Source: Endozoicomonas euniceicola (lineage in GTDB: Bacteria > Pseudomonadota > Gammaproteobacteria > Pseudomonadales > Endozoicomonadaceae). From it: a DNA stretch of 64,000 nucleotides. The DNA lies in the NCBI RefSeq assembly GCF_025562755.1, contig NZ_CP103300.1:682001-746000 (forward strand). Direction: 5' to 3'. Position numbers and translations under genes: made by a program. Below are positions 8,549 through 16,859 of this stretch, one piece after another; positions within the stretch are counted from its first letter, which is position 1, and each line of letters opens with the position of its first letter. The notes under the pieces are model-generated. The model saw only the letters and a program-made list of their open reading frames with translations, did not search any database and was not told where the DNA came from.

Positions 8549-9760
8549 TTATAAATTGCGCCCTTTGTCTGCCGCAATCCGCAGTCTCAGGGCGTTTAAC
8601 TTGATAAACCCTTCCGCGTCACCCTGGTTGTAAGCGCCTGCGTCCTCTTCAAAAGTCGCTACAGCCTCATCAAACAGGGTGTCGTCGGACTGACGGCCAA
8701 CAACAATGATATTACCTTTGTAGAGTTTTACCCGAACAATGCCGTTTACATGCCGCTGGCTCTCATCAATCATTTTCTGCAGCATTTCACGTTCTGGTGA
8801 CCACCAGTAACCGTTGTAGATCAGCTTGGCGTAACGGGGCATCAGCTCGTCTTTCAGGTGCGCTACTTCACGATCCAGTGTGATGGATTCAATGGCCCGG
8901 TGCGCCTTAAGCATAATGGAACCACCCGGTGTTTCATAACAACCCCGGGACTTCATGCCCACATAACGGTTCTCAACGATATCCAAACGTCCAACGCCAT
9001 TGGCACCGCCCACCTTATTCAGGTATTCCAGCACCGTTGCCGGCGTCATGGTTTCACCGTTGATGGCAACGATATCGCCCTTTTCGTAGGTCAGATCAAG
9101 GTAAGTGGCTTTATCCGGTGCCTCCTCAGGAGAGACTGTCCAGCGCCACATATCGTCTTCCGCCTCAGTCCAGGGATTTTCCAGAATGCCGCCTTCATAG
9201 GAAATATGCAGCAGGTTGGCGTCCATTGAATAAGGCGACTTACCCTTTTTCCGCTCAACCTCAATGCCGTGCTGATCACAATAGTTCAGCAGTTTTTCCC
9301 GGGAATTGAGGTCCCACTCACGCCAGGGGGCAATGACCTGCACACCCGGCTTCAGGGCATAAGCACCCAGCTCAAAACGCACCTGATCATTACCTTTGCC
9401 GGTCGCACCATGGGAGATCGCGTCCGCACCGGTTTCATTGGCAATTTCAATCAGACGTTTGGAAATCAGCGGACGGGCAATAGAGGTTCCCAGCAGGTAC
9501 TCACCTTCATAAACCGTATTCGCCCGAAACATGGGGAACACAAAGTCACGAACAAACTCTTCCCGCAGGTCTTCAATATAAATTTCCTTAATACCCAGGG
9601 CTTCCGCCTTGGCCCGGGCAGGCTCTACTTCCTCCCCCTGTCCAAGGTCGGCGGTAAAGGTAACCACCTCGCATTCGTAAGTATCTTCAAGCCATTTCGC
9701 AATGACAGACGTATCCAGCCCTCCGGAATAGGCCAATACCACTTTTTTTATCGCTTTCAT
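8549..9760 (-). CDS. argG: Argininosuccinate synthase
   Basis: A 403-residue enzyme that joins citrulline and aspartate with ATP, the seventh step of arginine synthesis. Features seen: the ATP pyrophosphatase P-loop AYSGGLDTS near the N-terminus, SHGATGKGNDQVRFE, the KKGKSPYSMDANLLHIS region, and the terminal YNGYWWSPERE. It is of the shorter (about 400-residue) class. The ATG at 9760 was chosen because GGGAG lies 6 nt upstream and homology starts there; 13 in-frame residues further upstream read through a 7-bp tandem repeat and are not expected to be coding. ARG-box-like operators lie about 90-125 bp upstream. Confidence 0.97.
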   Translation of the reverse strand: MKAIKKVVLAYSGGLDTSVIAKWLEDTYECEVVTFTADLGQGEEVEPARAKAEALGIKEIYIEDLREEFVRDFVFPMFRANTVYEGEYLLGTSIARPLISKRLIEIANETGADAISHGATGKGNDQVRFELGAYALKPGVQVIAPWREWDLNSREKLLNYCDQHGIEVERKKGKSPYSMDANLLHISYEGGILENPWTEAEDDMWRWTVSPEEAPDKATYLDLTYEKGDIVAINGETMTPATVLEYLNKVGGANGVGRLDIVENRYVGMKSRGCYETPGGSIMLKAHRAIESITLDREVAHLKDELMPRYAKLIYNGYWWSPEREMLQKMIDESQRHVNGIVRVKLYKGNIIVVGRQSDDTLFDEAVATFEEDAGAYNQGDAEGFIKLNALRLRIAADKGRNL

Positions 9761-9851
9761 TGAGGACTCCCGACTCCCGATTCCCGATTGGATAGCCATT
9801 CACTGCCAGCCAAGAGAATTCACTGTAAAATGCATTACTTATAAGCACTTA

Positions 9852-9886
9852 TGTATATTTATGCTTTTTTTGAGCATATTAATTCA
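9852..9886 (-). promoter_or_regulatory. Paired ARG-box-like operators upstream of argG
   Basis: Two 14-bp sites, TGTATATTTATGCT (9852-9865) and AGCATATTAATTCA (9873-9886), match the ArgR core TGAATWWWWATTCA at about 11 and 12 of 14 positions. Their centres are exactly 21 bp apart, the spacing used by hexameric ArgR. They fall in the argG promoter region, so arginine-dependent repression is likely. Matching was done by eye. Confidence 0.6.
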
Positions 9887-9989
9887 CACAAGTTCCACTA
9901 GCAAGCCCTATTAACACCAAATAATGACTTGCTCATCAAATAAACAGCCAACAGACAAAAGCAGACAGCAAATATCGACAATGACGCGA

Positions 9990-10115
9990 GCTCTGGACTT
10001 TCTGGTCAGCCCGCTTCCTGTCAACGTTATCATCTCAAAATTTGCGAGACTCTGAACTCTTGATTAAAACCGCAACGAACGCAACATTCGTTGTTATGAT
10101 TAAGGCTCAAGCTGC
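9990..10115 (-). ncRNA. Candidate omegaRNA region at the tnpB 3' end
   Basis: Directly after the tnpB stop on the minus strand is a perfect 7-bp hairpin (10073-10079 with 10087-10093) and then a second imperfect one around the GAGTCTCGC and GAGATGATAA bases. In TnpB systems the guide RNA scaffold comes from this position, overlapping the gene's 3' end and reaching to the element's right end. This is inferred from position and structure only. Confidence 0.35.
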
Positions 10116-11350
10116 CTTGTTAGATTTTTAAGAAGGACGTTTCTCGCACCGTTGATGTCTCTGTCAACGGTGAAACCATTGCCTTTTATAACTTTTGATG
10201 AACCAAGCCGATCATCAATACTGCCATCCCATGAGCGGGTCTTTGACGTGTACGCTTCATTGCAATCCACAACGTGCTTTCCGTACTTTCTGGCGTACCA
10301 CTTCAAACGCACCTTAAACCCGTAATGATTGAGATCTAGCATCTGGCGGCAGGTATTCCGGCGTATGGTACGCACCTTTTTGTCTTTTCGTGTGACCATA
10401 CCCCTCGTCTCGAAAGACGGCAGAAAGATAACGTCATAATTGGATACAAGCTCGAACGCCAGTCGGTTATGCAAGTCCAGAATAATGTCATCTTTCTTGC
10501 ACTTGAGGCGGTTAATCTCTTTGTCAAAGTTGACAATACGATCCTGCGCCCACTGAGGCATGTCAGGAAACTTTATGCCTTTTTGGGTGTTCAGAATCTT
10601 TTGTTTTTGCCCAATGAGATTGTCAACTCGTTTCATAAGCGGGAACAACTTTTTTTTGGCAAAGTCATTTCCTGCAATTAAAGCCTCTTTATCGCTGAAA
10701 CAGGTAGCAAAAGTTCGCACTCCGGGGTCTATCCCAACACACTTCACTGCGCCTTGGATATCGGCATTGAGTTCTATGTGTTGTTGAACCTGAATGAACC
10801 AGCGCCCTTTGTCACAGGTAATAACGCATGATTTACCAATGGCTTCGGCAGGCACTTCTTCCGTTAGATGAATTCTGCCCAACGCATTAACGCAAGGGTT
10901 CAATCCCTTTGGCAGTCTATCAATAGAGAATGAGTGCCTGCTTCCTTTACGGCTCTTAAAACTTATTTCTGAGAAACCTCCACTTGCCCCTTTGAGTTTT
11001 TTGTTTTTACTGCAAACAGACTTGAATGTTGTCGCTGCCGCTAGTGTTCCATTATCTGAAATAATAGAGTTATAAGCCCGTCCATTGTCTTTTTGCTCCT
11101 TCTCCACCTGAGCCTTTATCGACGGGCGCATATTAATAAATTTACCATTTTCGTCCTTGTATTTGTCATTGCGGAACCGCTCTACAGCCAGGTTGTAAGA
11201 ACGCCTGTAAAGAGCAAGTGCATCCCTGTAGGCCGGTTCATTCTCCGGGTAAATTCTGATCCTTTTTGATGCTACGATCTTTGCGCCTTTTAGCGGAACG
11301 CTTTCCGTAGTGGCTGTTGCAGAACGAGGTAATGAAACCGATAAGCTCAT
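10100..11350 (-). CDS. tnpB: IS607-type TnpB, RNA-guided nuclease family
   Basis: The product has about 416 residues. All three RuvC motifs are visible: Asp in VGIDPGVRTFATCF, Glu in DVIFLPSFETRGM, and Asp in FTVDRDINGARNVLL. The canonical C-terminal zinc finger (CxxC pairs) is absent: EAYTSKT is followed by RSWDGSIDDRLG in place of CxxCG, a variant that also occurs in other IS607-linked TnpB proteins. The reading frame extends upstream to 11653, but that part lies inside the recombinase gene in another frame; the start at 11350 is the likeliest, with ATGs at 11377 and 11386 as options. It overlaps tnpA by about 113 bp, suggesting translational coupling. TnpB cleaves target DNA using an omegaRNA and helps the element persist. 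Confidence 0.85.
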   Translation of the reverse strand: MSLSVSLPRSATATTESVPLKGAKIVASKRIRIYPENEPAYRDALALYRRSYNLAVERFRNDKYKDENGKFINMRPSIKAQVEKEQKDNGRAYNSIISDNGTLAAATTFKSVCSKNKKLKGASGGFSEISFKSRKGSRHSFSIDRLPKGLNPCVNALGRIHLTEEVPAEAIGKSCVITCDKGRWFIQVQQHIELNADIQGAVKCVGIDPGVRTFATCFSDKEALIAGNDFAKKKLFPLMKRVDNLIGQKQKILNTQKGIKFPDMPQWAQDRIVNFDKEINRLKCKKDDIILDLHNRLAFELVSNYDVIFLPSFETRGMVTRKDKKVRTIRRNTCRQMLDLNHYGFKVRLKWYARKYGKHVVDCNEAYTSKTRSWDGSIDDRLGSSKVIKGNGFTVDRDINGARNVLLKNLTRQLEP

Positions 11351-11804
11351 GGGTATCAAAGGCTTCACCGGAACCATTCGAGTCATCCAAAACTTCGATT
11401 TGTCCTCCTGATAATTCAACGAGCCACTTGATAAGTTCGAATCCTGATCGTGCGAGCCTGTCTTTTGTGGTAACCACAATGTGGGTTGGATGGTCGCACA
11501 TCGCTGATTCCAGAATGGTTTGCAGTCCTTTTCGTTTAAAGTTGAAAGCACTGGCAATGTCACTGATAAATTCTGCGTCAGGATGCCTTTCGAGCAAGCG
11601 TCGCCTTTGCGTAGCAATGGAAGATTTTTGCTTCCCTGAGCTAACCCTTGCATAGCATATCTTCCTCTGCTGGTTGATGAATATGCGGTAGTGACCCCCG
11701 CTCGTTTGCATTATTTTCTCGTAATGACCGCTTTCGATCTTTCGCCTTATTGTCTGGGTTGTTACGCCCTCAATCTTGGCAAGTTTGGTTGTGGATACCC
11801 ACAA
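11238..11804 (-). CDS. tnpA: IS607-family serine recombinase (transposase TnpA)
   Basis: A 188-residue protein with an N-terminal MerR-like helix-turn-helix (VSTTKLAKIEGVTTQTIRRK) ahead of a resolvase catalytic domain, the inverted domain order typical of IS607. The nucleophile is the serine in CYARVSSGKQ, and the conserved arginine region is TKDRLARSGF. It should catalyse excision and insertion by double-strand serine recombination. The start is a TTG at 11804 with AGAGG eight bases upstream. It appears intact and is followed by the overlapping tnpB. Confidence 0.88.
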   Translation of the reverse strand: MWVSTTKLAKIEGVTTQTIRRKIESGHYEKIMQTSGGHYRIFINQQRKICYARVSSGKQKSSIATQRRRLLERHPDAEFISDIASAFNFKRKGLQTILESAMCDHPTHIVVTTKDRLARSGFELIKWLVELSGGQIEVLDDSNGSGEAFDTHELIGFITSFCNSHYGKRSAKRRKDRSIKKDQNLPGE

Positions 11805-11918
11805 AATAAACGCCTCTGGCTATCTATGTTGTTGTCAGTATAACAAGTTATGTTGCGATTGTTGCATTTTTATTTAACTGTTACGACAAGAACCGAAAAC
11901 TCAGAAACTCAAGCACTC

Positions 11919-11934
11919 CAGGCAAAATATCACT
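11919..11934 (+). repeat. 16-bp direct repeat, left copy, bounding the accessory segment
   Basis: CAGGCAAAATATCACT occurs here and again at 14407-14422. The two copies enclose the two accessory genes. The stop codon of the left gene lies inside this copy. It may be a target duplication, an attachment-site-like repeat, or the residue of a recombination event. Confidence 0.6.
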
Positions 11935-12667
11935 CCCCCTTTTTATTGAAGCGCTCCGCCACTACTCTTGCTGCCCGTATGCCTTTTTTTTCTTCGCCCC
12001 CATATCCGAAGTTTGCTAAATAGTGAGGGTTCACAGCCAGCAAGAGCCGTGATAGTCTAGGAGGCCAGTATGTATTACGGCTATGCCCAATTTTTGCGGG
12101 AAACACTATGCCTACAATTTTAAAACCGGGAATTATGTTAGGAAAATTAACTTCACAAATTTCTCGTAGATAGGGAAACTGCATGACTATTGGATCCAGG
12201 GGACAGGTGCAGGGAATGGCAAAGCCTTTAAATTCTGTTGCATCGATCAGATAAGTATGAACCGTGAGATTTCTGTTATGACCGTACACTAAGGTAGCAG
12301 GGACTTTACTCATGAGAGAATAACTGGAGAAAGAGGCGCAAATGCTTGTTAGGATGCCGCTGTTAAATGTATTCCCGCCTTGTGCTCCGCATAATCGCTG
12401 AAACAATTCTTCTCTTTCGCATCTGGAAGCTGTGAGGTGAAAGCCACTTTCCAGAATCTCTCCCGGATTGCCATATTGGGTTCGATAAACATAACCAGAA
12501 AAGTAGGACGGGCTCGCTTCCACAAGAACCGCATCATTATTAAAATTACGACACCAGCTGCTACAAAGATAACTGGCACCCGCTACATTCATTGTATTTT
12601 GGAACTTAGCTGGATTGCGCAAACGCAACAAATTGCTTCCAGCAAAAATTCTTTCTTCATCCAGCAT
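11930..12667 (-). CDS. Uncharacterised protein, possible ADP-ribosyltransferase-like fold
   Basis: I do not recognise this 245-residue protein with certainty. Its middle has the style of a mono-ADP-ribosyltransferase: an arginine in a GYVYRTQYG strand, then PGEILESGFHLTA (compare PEDVFQNGF in pertussis toxin S1), a serine-rich TSICASFSSY segment where an STS motif would fall, and a strand TYLIDATEF. No clear catalytic E-x-E is seen, so activity is uncertain. It is rather cysteine-rich and lacks a signal peptide. The ATG at 12667 follows GAGAG by 7 nt. It lies in the segment bounded by the 16-bp direct repeats, next to the IS607 element, which suggests acquired DNA and a possible effector or toxin role. 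Confidence 0.6.
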   Translation of the reverse strand: MLDEERIFAGSNLLRLRNPAKFQNTMNVAGASYLCSSWCRNFNNDAVLVEASPSYFSGYVYRTQYGNPGEILESGFHLTASRCEREELFQRLCGAQGGNTFNSGILTSICASFSSYSLMSKVPATLVYGHNRNLTVHTYLIDATEFKGFAIPCTCPLDPIVMQFPYLREICEVNFPNIIPGFKIVGIVFPAKIGHSRNTYWPPRLSRLLLAVNPHYLANFGYGGEEKKGIRAARVVAERFNKKGE

Positions 12668-13045
12668 CGTGAAGCTCTCGTTTAACCATCCCCAAAACCT
12701 GCCGGACGTAAATATGTTCCAGCAACAACTTTTCCTGTCAAAGCGTCGTTATCGAGCAGGTGCTGGTCGACCGTACATGTCAGGATAGCTTGTTTGACTC
12801 AAGCTTCAAGTGGATGAGACAGGCGCACATCAAAAGACAAATGTCTTTCAATAAATGCTTCCGGAGTCGGGCTAATTAACGAAACTATCCTGCTGACCGG
12901 GTTTCCATAACAGCACACTCAGAAAGAGTATGCTATACGTAGCTGAACTGAAGAATTTACTCTACTAAACATCCAGTGGAATATAGATTCCCGATTGACT
13001 TAAGCCAACTCTGCCCAAGTCACTATGTACCCAGAAGAGGAAATT
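12668..13045. other. Intergenic region between two divergent accessory genes
   Basis: No gene is supported in this 378-bp gap. It holds the upstream regions of the ART-like gene (minus) and the HAD-type gene (plus). A near-palindromic CTTGTTTGACTCAAG stretch lies at about 12788-12802 and an AT-rich TATGCTATA lies near 12928, a possible minus-10 for the plus-strand gene. Nothing firmer is seen. Confidence 0.4.
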
Positions 13046-14350
13046 ATGAGGAAGTACAACTTATTAAAAATGTTATCGCAATTTTTACTGGTACTTTCAT
13101 TTTTTTTCTTTATTGCCAAAGGTTATGGCTTTTCAGCCACTTTACAGATCGCACCATGGCATAAACCGATTTCTCTACTTGCAGGAGTTAAGCTGAAAGC
13201 CTGGCTGTCATCAGAAAATATCCGGGATAGTAATAAATCAGTCAGTGAATTTATCAGGCACTACATGGTGACAGCACCTAATCATGGGGCTACCCTTTCA
13301 CAAGGAAAAGAGACCACAACTTCTGGAAAAAAAACAGGGCAGGGTCATTTTTCCACAGAGCAGAATAAAAGGAAAAACTCACAACCTGTAACGAACAATG
13401 TAGATTTACTTAACAGCCTTACTAAAATTGGCACTATTCTAAAAAAAACTCCTGATGTAATGCTGATTCTTGTCTGGGATATTGACGATACTATTTCTTA
13501 CAGACAACCGAATTATCAAGCTATAGCGGCTGAATTACAGTTAAACATGCAGAGTGCTAACAGTTTTGAATCATGGAGAAAGAATGGACAATTAATGTTA
13601 ATTCTGAATACAGCACGCGCCTATGACGAATTTGATTTTTTTAATCCGGAACTTTACGTTCCACAAGCGGACTTCATTATCACCAACGGTGGCTCCCGTT
13701 ATTTTATTAATAACTCTATTCATAACGGGTTTTCTCTTCAAAAATCCCAATATACTGAATTCTTTCCGGGTGTCACATTTCCACAAGTTCCCTGGCAAGT
13801 AATTATTCAACCTCCTTGTGTTCCCATCAGCAATACCGCATCTTTAGAGATAAGGTGCCCCCAAGGCATTATCACCAATCAGGCATACAATTGGTTTTTC
13901 GGTCTGCTGAGAGGTTTTTTTGTATTTGGGGTATGGGGGCAGCACATTAAAGAGCCAGGGCAACATGACCTGATTTTTGCGTACCATAAAGTTTTTAATA
14001 AAGGAGCTGCGTTTGCCCGCTTGATCAACATAATCTCAGGTCAAGTTCCTGACATTCGGAAAAAAGTAAAATGGGTAGCGACTGCGGGTGACAGTCTTAT
14101 GGACACCTCCATGATGAACACACGGATGGATTACCCGTTCAACGCGATAGCACCAACCCCCCAAAGCCCGGGCCTGCCTGTTAACACGACATACATTGGA
14201 ACTGTCTTATCAAAAGGAGGTTACTTGCAGGAGAAACGATTCAAGCCACTTTTTGATGAGAGGACAACCGTTCATTCCAGAGTCAAAAGTATTGCCGGCA
14301 TTATCGAAGGAACAGCAGAGCTATTGCTAAGACATATAAGTGGTTTATGA
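13046..14350 (+). CDS. Exported HAD-superfamily phosphatase-like protein
   Basis: A 434-residue protein with an N-terminal signal peptide (hydrophobic run MLSQFLLVLSFFFFIA). HAD motifs are readable: motif I VWDIDDTISY with the two aspartates, motif II LILNTARAYDE, the cap-region ITNGGSRYF, and motif IV KWVATAGDSLMDTSMMNT. This order resembles sucrose/trehalose-phosphatase-like or Cof-type members, but the substrate is unknown. The ATG at 13046 was chosen because GAGG lies 5 nt upstream; a start at 13025 is in frame but has no such site. An exported HAD phosphatase is unusual. It shares the 16-bp-repeat-bounded segment with the ART-like gene. Confidence 0.75.
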   Translation: MRKYNLLKMLSQFLLVLSFFFFIAKGYGFSATLQIAPWHKPISLLAGVKLKAWLSSENIRDSNKSVSEFIRHYMVTAPNHGATLSQGKETTTSGKKTGQGHFSTEQNKRKNSQPVTNNVDLLNSLTKIGTILKKTPDVMLILVWDIDDTISYRQPNYQAIAAELQLNMQSANSFESWRKNGQLMLILNTARAYDEFDFFNPELYVPQADFIITNGGSRYFINNSIHNGFSLQKSQYTEFFPGVTFPQVPWQVIIQPPCVPISNTASLEIRCPQGIITNQAYNWFFGLLRGFFVFGVWGQHIKEPGQHDLIFAYHKVFNKGAAFARLINIISGQVPDIRKKVKWVATAGDSLMDTSMMNTRMDYPFNAIAPTPQSPGLPVNTTYIGTVLSKGGYLQEKRFKPLFDERTTVHSRVKSIAGIIEGTAELLLRHISGL

Positions 14351-14406
14351 GACTTTTGCCGACTGCACCCGAAGTACTGGGTAAAAACAGCAAAATCCAT
14401 GCGTTT

Positions 14407-14422
14407 CAGGCAAAATATCACT
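14407..14422 (+). repeat. 16-bp direct repeat, right copy
   Basis: Identical to 11919-11934 (CAGGCAAAATATCACT). It lies about 90 bp upstream of the pyrC start and marks the right border of the accessory segment. Confidence 0.6.
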
Positions 14423-14511
14423 ACCATGTATAAACGATATTCGCTAGGATGCCCTTCCGGATACAAACGGCCTTTTTATCAGGCTTTACCGGAACAGGTA
14501 CACTACCCCTT

Positions 14512-15561
14512 ATGACCCAACAGCTTACCCTGACACGCCCTGACGACTGGCACCTGCACCTGCGCGATGGTGACGCACTGGCAGAAACGGTGGCCTCCGC
14601 AGCCAGAACCTTTGCCCGTGCGATTGTAATGCCAAACCTGCGCCCCCCTGTAGTGACTGTTGAAGACGCCACTGCCTATCAGCAGCGCATTACGGCAGCG
14701 ACTCCCCAGGGCGCTGATTTTGAACCACTGATGACGCTGTACCTGACGGACCAGACCACACCGGAAATGATTTATGCCGCCAAAGCCCGGGGTAATATCA
14801 AGGCTCTGAAATTGTACCCTGCCGGCGCCACCACCAACTCTGACTCCGGTGTCACCGATCTGGCCCATATTCATGACACGCTTCATGACACACTGGCCGC
14901 CATGGCAGAATGTGGTATTCCATTACTGGTACACGGTGAAGTCACCGATCCGGACATCGACATCTTTGACCGTGAAAAAGTCTTTATCGATCGCTACCTG
15001 CGCGATCTGGTTAAGCGCTTCCCGACACTGAAAATTGTTATGGAACACATTACCACTGCCGATGCCGTGGAGTTTGTGACGAATGCGCCAGCCAACGTCG
15101 GCGCTACCATTACCGCGCACCACCTGCTGTTTAACCGGAACGACATGCTGGTCGGCGGTATTCGCCCACACTACTTCTGCCTGCCGATCCTGAAGCGCAA
15201 TAGCCACCAGCAAGCGCTGTTAGAAGCAGCCACCAGCGGCAACCCGAAATTCTTCCTCGGTACTGACTCCGCGCCACACGTTAAGGATGCAAAAGAAGCA
15301 GCCTGTGGCTGCGCTGGCTGTTACACTGCGCCGGCAGCGCTGGAAATGTACGCTGAAGCATTTGAGATGATGAACGCACTGGACAAACTGGAAGCCTTTG
15401 CCAGCCATCACGGCCCGGACTTCTATGGTTTGCCCCGTAATACCAAGACTGTCACTCTGACCAAAGAAGACTGGCAGCTACCGGAGAGCATTGCCTACGG
15501 CGATGATCAGGTAATCCCCCTGAGAGCTGGCGAAACCCTGACCTGGCGTCTGGTTCGCTGA
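14512..15561 (+). CDS. pyrC: Dihydroorotase
   Basis: This 349-residue, E. coli-type (class II) enzyme closes the ring of carbamoyl aspartate to dihydroorotate in pyrimidine synthesis. Zinc ligands are visible in WHLHLRDGD (two His), the carboxylated Lys in ALKLYPAGATTNS, His in LLVHGEVTD, His in VMEHITT, and the catalytic Asp in FLGTDSAPH. The cysteine-rich GCAGCYTAP loop is also as in E. coli. The ATG at 14512 aligns with the E. coli start; an in-frame ATG at 14449 would add 21 unrelated residues. The ribosome site is weak. rnt follows after 32 bp. Confidence 0.97.
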   Translation: MTQQLTLTRPDDWHLHLRDGDALAETVASAARTFARAIVMPNLRPPVVTVEDATAYQQRITAATPQGADFEPLMTLYLTDQTTPEMIYAAKARGNIKALKLYPAGATTNSDSGVTDLAHIHDTLHDTLAAMAECGIPLLVHGEVTDPDIDIFDREKVFIDRYLRDLVKRFPTLKIVMEHITTADAVEFVTNAPANVGATITAHHLLFNRNDMLVGGIRPHYFCLPILKRNSHQQALLEAATSGNPKFFLGTDSAPHVKDAKEAACGCAGCYTAPAALEMYAEAFEMMNALDKLEAFASHHGPDFYGLPRNTKTVTLTKEDWQLPESIAYGDDQVIPLRAGETLTWRLVR

Positions 15562-15593
15562 CTGCCTGCTGAATGATGAATTAAGGAGATTCC

Positions 15594-16214
15594 GTGGTTG
15601 ATGAAAGCCATCTGATGGCCAACCGCTTTCGCGGCTTTTTGCCGGTTGTGGTTGATGTGGAAACCGGCGGCTTTAACCCCGCCACCGACGCCCTGCTGGA
15701 AATTGCAGCGGTGGTGATTGAAATGGATGAAATGGGCTATGTGCATCCCTGCAAGCCCCAGTCCTTCCATATCAAACCGTTTGAAGGTGCCAATATCGAG
15801 AAGGCTGCCATCGAGTTTATCGGTGTCGATCCTTTCCATCCGTTGCGCATTGCCACTGAAGAAGAGCAGGCTGTTTCAGCCATCTTCAAAAATGTGCGCA
15901 AGGAAGTGAAACGTCAGGGTTGCAGCCGGGCAGTACTGGTTGGTCACAATGCTTCTTTTGATCTGAGCTTCCTGATGGCAGCCGCAGAAAGAAACGATAT
16001 CAAACGCAACCCGTTTCATCCTTTCTCCTGTTTCGACACCGCCACCCTGGGTGGACTGGCTTATGGTCAGACGGTTCTGGCCAAAGCCTGTGAAGAAGCA
16101 CACGTCAGCTTTGACAAAGGCGAAGCCCATTCAGCCCGTTACGATACGGAAAAAACCGCTGAACTCTTCTGCGCCATTGTCAACCAGTGGAAAGACCTGG
16201 GCGGCTGGCTCTGA
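15594..16214 (+). CDS. rnt: Ribonuclease T
   Basis: A 206-residue DEDDh-type 3'-5' exoribonuclease that trims tRNA and other stable RNA ends. Motifs: ExoI VVDVETGGFNP (Asp21, Glu23), ExoII LVGHNASFDLSFL, ExoIII AHSARYDTEKTAELF (His and Asp), with the NPFHPFSCFDTA segment shared with E. coli RNase T. The start is GTG at 15594 preceded by AAGGAG. It lies 32 bp after pyrC and may be co-transcribed with it. Confidence 0.96.
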   Translation: MVDESHLMANRFRGFLPVVVDVETGGFNPATDALLEIAAVVIEMDEMGYVHPCKPQSFHIKPFEGANIEKAAIEFIGVDPFHPLRIATEEEQAVSAIFKNVRKEVKRQGCSRAVLVGHNASFDLSFLMAAAERNDIKRNPFHPFSCFDTATLGGLAYGQTVLAKACEEAHVSFDKGEAHSARYDTEKTAELFCAIVNQWKDLGGWL

Positions 16215-16230
16215 CCAGATCGTTTCCTTC

Positions 16231-16258
16231 TGCCCTTCAGGTGCTTATCTGAAGGGCA
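16231..16258 (+). terminator. Perfect 10-bp hairpin after rnt
   Basis: TGCCCTTCAG (16231-16240) pairs with CTGAAGGGCA (16249-16258) around an 8-nt loop. No T-run follows, so it may be a Rho-dependent or RNA-stabilising hairpin and not a classical terminator. Confidence 0.45.
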
Positions 16259-16340
16259 ATATCGCCTGTCGCCCCTTGCCCGTTAATAAAACATTCCGGT
16301 AGAGTTAATTAAACGACGTTCAAGGCAGGGAGCCATTTCA

Positions 16341-16859
16341 TTGAACGCAAAAAACCTGCGGGAAAAGTCATTACACCTGAAAAACTACTGGCGACAGCTG
16401 GGCTTAAAACGAATCGTAGAAGCCAGCAATGACCAGGCCTTTTACCTGTCCACGAGCCTGACCGCCGGGCATATACCCGATGTCCAGTTTACAGCCGTTC
16501 TCCAACAAGGGCTGAACCCGAACTCTCTGAGCGTGATTATTGATGCCCAGCTACCCACTCCCATTACCTTAACCCCGGCTACTCAAGCCTTTATACAGCA
16601 GACAACTGCCGTATTAGCACCGGTCGCCCTGATCATCAATCCAGAACCGGTTCAGCTGGTTATACGACAGACAAAGCTCATTTCACTGAACACCAAAATC
16701 AACAGCCGTGCCATGCTGGATACGGTTCAGATTCTGGCCCCCCTGCTGCATCAGGCTTGCCTGCAAATCGAACAGCAACAACTCAGTAGTAAAGAAGCCC
16801 GGATGATGGCAGACCTGTTATCAGAACACTGGTTTGAGGTCATTACCTATGAAGGCTGA
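16341..16859 (+). CDS. Small acidic protein, probable secretion-chaperone-like partner (first gene of effector operon)
   Basis: A 172-residue protein I do not recognise by sequence. It has the size and mixed alpha/beta pattern of a type III secretion chaperone and resembles in style the product of the next gene. The start is a TTG at 16341, with GGGAG eight or nine bases upstream. It overlaps the following gene by 11 bp (the ATG at 16849 lies before its stop at 16857-16859), so the four genes to 19435 form one tight operon. A chaperone role is inferred from this context and from the clear CesT-like gene at the operon's end. Confidence 0.7.
   Translation: MNAKNLREKSLHLKNYWRQLGLKRIVEASNDQAFYLSTSLTAGHIPDVQFTAVLQQGLNPNSLSVIIDAQLPTPITLTPATQAFIQQTTAVLAPVALIINPEPVQLVIRQTKLISLNTKINSRAMLDTVQILAPLLHQACLQIEQQQLSSKEARMMADLLSEHWFEVITYEG

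Larger units (their letters stand above)
9990..11870 (-). mobile_element. IS607-family element (boundaries approximate)
   Basis: Two overlapping minus-strand genes, an IS607-type serine recombinase and a TnpB protein, form the standard content of this family. IS607 elements have no inverted repeats and make no target duplication, so the ends cannot be placed from the sequence alone. The limits given take in the hairpin-rich stretch after tnpB and the AT-rich stretch before tnpA. The element sits between argG and the accessory segment at 11.9 kb. Confidence 0.7.

Noticed and set aside
9761..9799. Longer argG start at 9799
   Set aside because: The extra residues come from the heptamer repeat; the ATG at 9760 has a proper ribosome site and matches homologues.
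11351..11653. Long N-terminal extension of TnpB
   Set aside because: This part lies wholly inside the recombinase gene in another frame and has no resemblance to TnpB; the RuvC fold region begins later.
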